From Cryptomeria japonica (lineage: Eukaryota; Streptophyta; Pinopsida; Cupressales; Cupressaceae), in assembly GCF_030272615.1 (NCBI RefSeq), contig NC_081413.1:329250802-329314801 (forward strand): a stretch of DNA of 64,000 bases. The letters are read 5' to 3'. Each line of letters starts with the position of its first letter. The stretch's first letter is position 1. Of the stretch, positions 60,022 through 64,000 are shown piece after piece. The translations under genes were made by a program, and so were the position numbers. The notes under the pieces are model-generated. The model searched no databases. It had not been told where the DNA came from and saw only the letters and a program-made list of their open reading frames with translations.

Positions 60022-61917
60022 TGTAGTCACATAAATCTGTCCACTTAATTAAATGAATACTTAGTATTTATTTGATTATTTAACCATCAATTAATAATTA
60101 ATTAAATTAATATTTAATTAATTCATCTTAACCCTCTTCTCCTATTAATTAAATAAATTATTCAATTTATTTGATTTAATTCACTTAACCAAATTCATAC
60201 CATTAATTAAATAAATAAATCATATTTGTTTAATTAAATCTTCTCTCACATTTAAATAAATTAATATTTATTTAAATCCCCCAAAATCCCACCTCTCACA
60301 TTTAAATAAATTAATATTTATTTAAATCCCCCAAAATCCCACCTCGCACATTTAAATAAATAAATCATTTATTTAAATCCCCTTTATCCTCCACCCACTT
60401 GTATTTTCCTACAAAAGCAAGTTGCACAATTATTTTAAATAAATAATTTATTTAAATCACCTTTATCCTCCACCCACTTGTATTTTCCTACAAAAGCAAG
60501 TTGCACAACTATTTTAAATAAATTATTTATTTAAAATCCTATTTATCCTCACTCACTTGAAACCTTTAATGGTTTCCCTTAAAGTATTCAAACTTGATGG
60601 CTTTAAAGTCTTCAAACTTGATGGCTTCCTTCTATAGTCTTCTTAAGACTTTAATGGTTTTCCTTAAAGTCTTCAAGCCTTTAATGGTTCCCCTCAAAGT
60701 CTTCAAGCATTTTAATGCTTTATCTTCCTTTTTCTCATTTAAATAAATTAATATTTATTTGAATATTTATCCAAATACAACTTGCACACATTTATTGAAA
60801 TAAATGAATTTTTATTTTAATAAAATCCTATTTTCCCTCACCCACCAAATCCACTTGCAAAATCTAATCCCCTTCTAGATTCTTCTAACCCCTTCCTAAT
60901 TAACTTAATCCATCCCCTAATTATTGTCACATTCCTAAGCAAAATGGAGTCACTTCTCAAAGCCTAAAAGTCTTTGATAACCATTAAAGGCTTTCAACCT
61001 TCAACCACTAAATGTCTCAAAGTCTTGGATAACCTTTGAAAGCTTCCAACCTTCAACCACTTAATCCACAAAGTCTTCAAAAACCATTAATGGTTAACCC
61101 AAACCCTCCTACATGGTTAAAACATTTGTTTTGACTCAACCTCTACCCAACCCAAGGGTCTCATCAAACCTTTAATGCTTTGACCATGATTATCTCTTAA
61201 TCATTTGCACAAAGGTTTATCCTTGCATTAACTCCTAATCCAGTGGGTAATCCTAATTTAGGCTTGACCCTTACCTTCTAGATAACCATGAGGTCTCCTC
61301 AGGCATTTAATGCCTCCAACCTCTTCTCTCAACCCAATCTTATGTTGACACTTGTCACCATTTCATTGGTGCAAATTGTGCACATGGATCCCCAACTTTC
61401 AAGCTTGACCCTTGATTAAACCTTTCAATCCTGGCCATCCATTGCTCCATTTTTCCTATAAATAGAGCCCATTCCTTCATAATCCAGATCCTGAAAAAAA
61501 CTTGTAAGCATTTAGACTATAGATATTTTAGAGAGCATTTAGCATAGCATAACTAAATCTTGTCTTTTTGGTTAAAATATATCATTTTAGCATAAAAATA
61601 GCTTTTTATTTCATATTTGGAGCTATACTACAAATCTCAATCCTCCATAAGCATCCATAGTTCAAAAAGATGCTGAGAGCTACACTATTTTGGAACTTGG
61701 AGAGGAGAGGAACAAGGGAGAAGGAACTAGGAGTATGTTAGGAGGTATTTGGAGATGCCTCATCATGTTTGCTTTGATAGTTAAATATGCTTGCATGCTT
61801 TTAGTCTCTCTTTTGGTATGCCTTTTTAGATTAGTTTTCGATTGACTAACACTAATGTTTTGTGTGTTTTGTGTTCTTTGATTTTAGACTAACCTTGTGC
61901 CATTTTGCAGGGCATCA
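60022..61917 (+). repeat. Tat-1 3' LTR
   Basis: 1896 bp, same length as the 5' LTR, with about 7 transitions relative to it (for example A/G near 45678, C/T in CACCCACTTG, C/T near the end in GATCTTAG). TATA box at 61457-61465. Confidence 0.95.
61457..61465 (+). promoter_or_regulatory. TATA box in Tat-1 3' LTR
   Basis: TATAAATAG, same as in the 5' LTR. Confidence 0.6.
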
Positions 61918-61922
61918 GTTAT
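61918..61922. repeat. Tat-1 target-site duplication, right
   Basis: GTTAT, matching 45656-45660. Confidence 0.9.
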
Positions 61923-62719
61923 TACATGCTTTAACTTGATTTGTAGTGTATGCTTTCATGTAATATTCCTTATGTTAGATGTGATTTTTATGGATTACTA
62001 ATATGGATTGACACATTTACTTTATATGTGCGATGTGTTATTTAAATGTTTCATGTTTGCAAGTGTATGGGATACGAGTGGATGATTTTCCTTCACTCAC
62101 TCTGGTGAGACAGGGAATGCCATGATTCTCCTTCATCGGTGTGTGTGTTGTGTCTATTTATATATTTGTCTAAATGCCCGTGTGGTTCTTTGATGCAGAA
62201 CATTGCAGGTACAAGTATCAGGTAGGTACGGGGTACCCACTACACCTGGTTTCATAGGTCTGAGCGTGCCTTATTTGTCTAATGGGAGTGGAGGAGATAG
62301 TTGTTAGACCCTAAATTGACCCGTAGTTACACTCATGTGAGTGTTGTCAGTCAGTCATCTTTTCCCATTTGATCGGCATGCGAGTCATAGTGCTTTGGTA
62401 TTTTTCATTTTGTGAGTCATCATATGGTCTTCTCTCATTTTGCGTGCTTCCAGTTATTTGAAAAGATTTAAATTGAGTGAATTGTGTTATTTTGTGTTGG
62501 CGTATTTAATTTAATTAATATGCCCTTGAGTTTATTAATTTAATTTAATAATGGAGTTGTTAAATTAAATGGTTAAATTGCATGTTATATTGTGAAAATA
62601 GTTGTATTAAATTATTTGAAAAAGAAATAAGTTAAATGCTATGCTATTTGAATTTTAGTGCAAATGTTGAGCTAAATTCATTTGGGGAAAAGAAAATAAA
62701 TAAAAATATTTCCATTGAC
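61923..62719 (+). repeat. Chromovirus 3' LTR, second part
   Basis: Continuation of the LTR after removal of Tat-1. No ORF. It does not reach a GGCATTACA-type end inside the window; the next LINE may interrupt it. Confidence 0.6.
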
Positions 62720-64000
62720 CTTTTTTTTTTTTTCAATAAAAATGGATTATTCCACTAAACTTTTTTATTAATATTTTTTAATTTTTTACATAGGATTCAA
62801 AGAGCATACTAGAGGAAAGAACCCTAGGAAGAAAACCTCTGGTCACAGCTCATAAAATAAACCTATAGTATCTAACGGATCAATTTATACACTCCACCCA
62901 AAACCATATACAAATTGCGGTCACAACACATATAATATCAGTTTTGCATAGAGCCCATATGACAATTTGCCAAAAAAACCCATCGGGTAATTTTCAAATG
63001 TAGACTCCACAGCTGCAATCAATGGAAGAAGACAAATTTTTCCAAAAACCTGTGCCAAATCCTATGAGCCAAAAACCTTCCTGCCAAAAAAGAAAGTATC
63101 AAAAAACCTTTGGAAAAACGCTATTGTATCAAATACCATGAGCTCGAACTCTCCTCCAGACAACGAACATGAATACTTGAAATGAAAGGGGAAAGCGGGA
63201 ATAATTATCATCATAAAATTTTACATCAACATTACTCAAGAAAATCATATAACTATTGTTGCAAACCTTCCCATACCCTAGAAGGAACTTCCTCAAAACC
63301 CACCTCTCGTTGATTAGCATTGCTATCAATGGCTAAATTTGCCAAAAAATCCGCAATCTTATTAACTTCTCTATAACAATGGGATATCAAGAAAGATTCA
63401 AACAATTCTAATTTTTGTAAAATGGGATCAAGTATATATTGCAAATTCCAACAATTCAATTTCTTTTTCATAACACATTGAATAATCACCATAGAATCAC
63501 CTTCAATTATTAAGTCCTTAATTCCCAAAGAGATTGCCATATCCAATCCAAAAGACAAAGCATGAAATTCCGCATAATTGTTAGTTTTAAAACCAATAGC
63601 ATGACACTTAGCTCAAACAAAATTTGCATTCTAATCATAAATTACCATCCCTACCCCAGCTGGCCTAGGGTTACCACGAGAGGCCCCATCAAAATTCAGT
63701 TTAAAGTGCCCTTGCGGAGGAGGTTTCCATCTAGCAGAGCATCTCTTACCTATTGCATCATTCATTTTTAAAATTGAACCATGAGAGAGTAAAACTAACA
63801 GCATCTTCCAAACTCTAGTAACTCTACTATCCTAGTGCGAAAAAGAAGTAAGATTTTCTAAATTCTTATAAATAAACGGCAAAGCAACCTCAGAGATTGA
63901 AGACTCAATTTTTAATATAACCTCAGACACAAGAGACCTTGCTTTTTTAAATATCCCATTGTTTCTCTCTAGCCAAACATTCCAAATCACAATAGATGGA
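62720..64000 (-). mobile_element. 3' part of another LINE, cut by the window end
   Basis: On the minus strand coding sequence from 64000 leads to RNase H and a 3' UTR, ending in an A-run (T-run at 62720-62733 on the plus strand). Unlike the long LINE, it has only about 500 bp after RNase H and no third ORF. The 5' part lies beyond the window. Confidence 0.75.
63253..64000 (-). pseudogene. LINE ORF2 C-terminal region with RNase H
   Basis: Minus-strand frame with VIWNVWLERNNGIFKKARSL (typical end of the LINE RT zinc region), then RNase H: LNFDGASRGNPRPAGVGMV (first D), YAEFHALSFGLDMA (E), IIEGDSMVIIQC (D) and CYREVNKIADFLANLA (last D). A few TAG or TGA stops interrupt it. It would remove RNA from the RNA-DNA hybrid during LINE copying. 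Confidence 0.85.

Larger units (their letters stand above)
45661..61917 (+). mobile_element. Tat-1: young Tat-type element, 16.3 kb
   Basis: Both LTRs are 1896 bp and differ at about 7 sites, all transitions. The TSD is GTTAT. The interior has a tRNA-Trp PBS, a leader with a palindrome array, one gag-pol frame (50287-57573) with protease, G-patch, RT, two RNase H domains and integrase, a 2.4-kb untranslated tail and a PPT. Two RNase H domains place it in the Tat lineage of Ty3/gypsy. Ten in-frame stops but no frameshift. Confidence 0.95.

Overview
This window is intergenic DNA from a large, repeat-rich plant nuclear genome. I see no host gene, rRNA, tRNA gene or CRISPR array. Almost every recognisable segment is a retrotransposon or the debris of one, inserted into each other. 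The lineages (Athila-type, Tat-type with two RNase H domains, a chromovirus, L1-like LINEs), the very long LTRs and the slow build-up of nested copies suggest a gymnosperm, perhaps a conifer. That is an inference from general knowledge, not a sequence match.

Layout. (1) 1-1825: a broken ORF of unknown family with its 5' flank, cut off by a retrotransposon end at 1826. (2) 1826-28710: a minus-strand, gag-only LTR element. Its 3' LTR appears to run from 26333 (start) to 1826 (end) and to be split by three insertions: a 5'-truncated LINE (3580-4214, 14-bp TSD), an Athila-type element (6152-17180) and a nearly full-length LINE (17390-24279, 18-bp TSD). The PPT (26334-26347), a decayed gag and a tRNA-iMet PBS (27647-27658) lie between the LTRs. 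(3) 29222-38691: Tat-2, a minus-strand Tat-type element that lacks gag, G-patch and reverse transcriptase but keeps protease, part of the second RNase H and integrase. (4) 38768-45660 plus 61918 onward: a plus-strand chromovirus with a chromodomain. (5) 45661-61917: Tat-1, a plus-strand Tat-type element inserted in the chromovirus 3' LTR (TSD GTTAT). Its 1896-bp LTRs differ at only about 7 sites. (6) 62720-64000: the 3' end of another LINE on the minus strand.

Four patterns stand out. First, several unrelated elements carry arrays of short palindromes or hairpins: 21-bp hairpins with covarying stems in the gag-only element's LTR, AGCGCT every 20 bp in the Tat-1 leader, and CGTACG every 22 bp in the Tat-2 leader. 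Second, the long LINE has an extra ORF after its RNase H domain. This ORF resembles the env-position ORF of the Athila-type element, and a second LINE copy with its own TSD carries the same 3' end. Third, the Tat-1 PBS matches plant tRNA-Trp over about 34 nt, far more than the usual 12-18. Fourth, Tat-1 keeps one open frame of 2,429 codons with no frameshift but 10 stops, all explicable as C-to-T changes (CAG to TAG, CGA to TGA), although its LTRs are almost identical. It therefore probably descends from an already defective source copied in trans.

All homology calls are from reading motifs. No alignment or database search was run.
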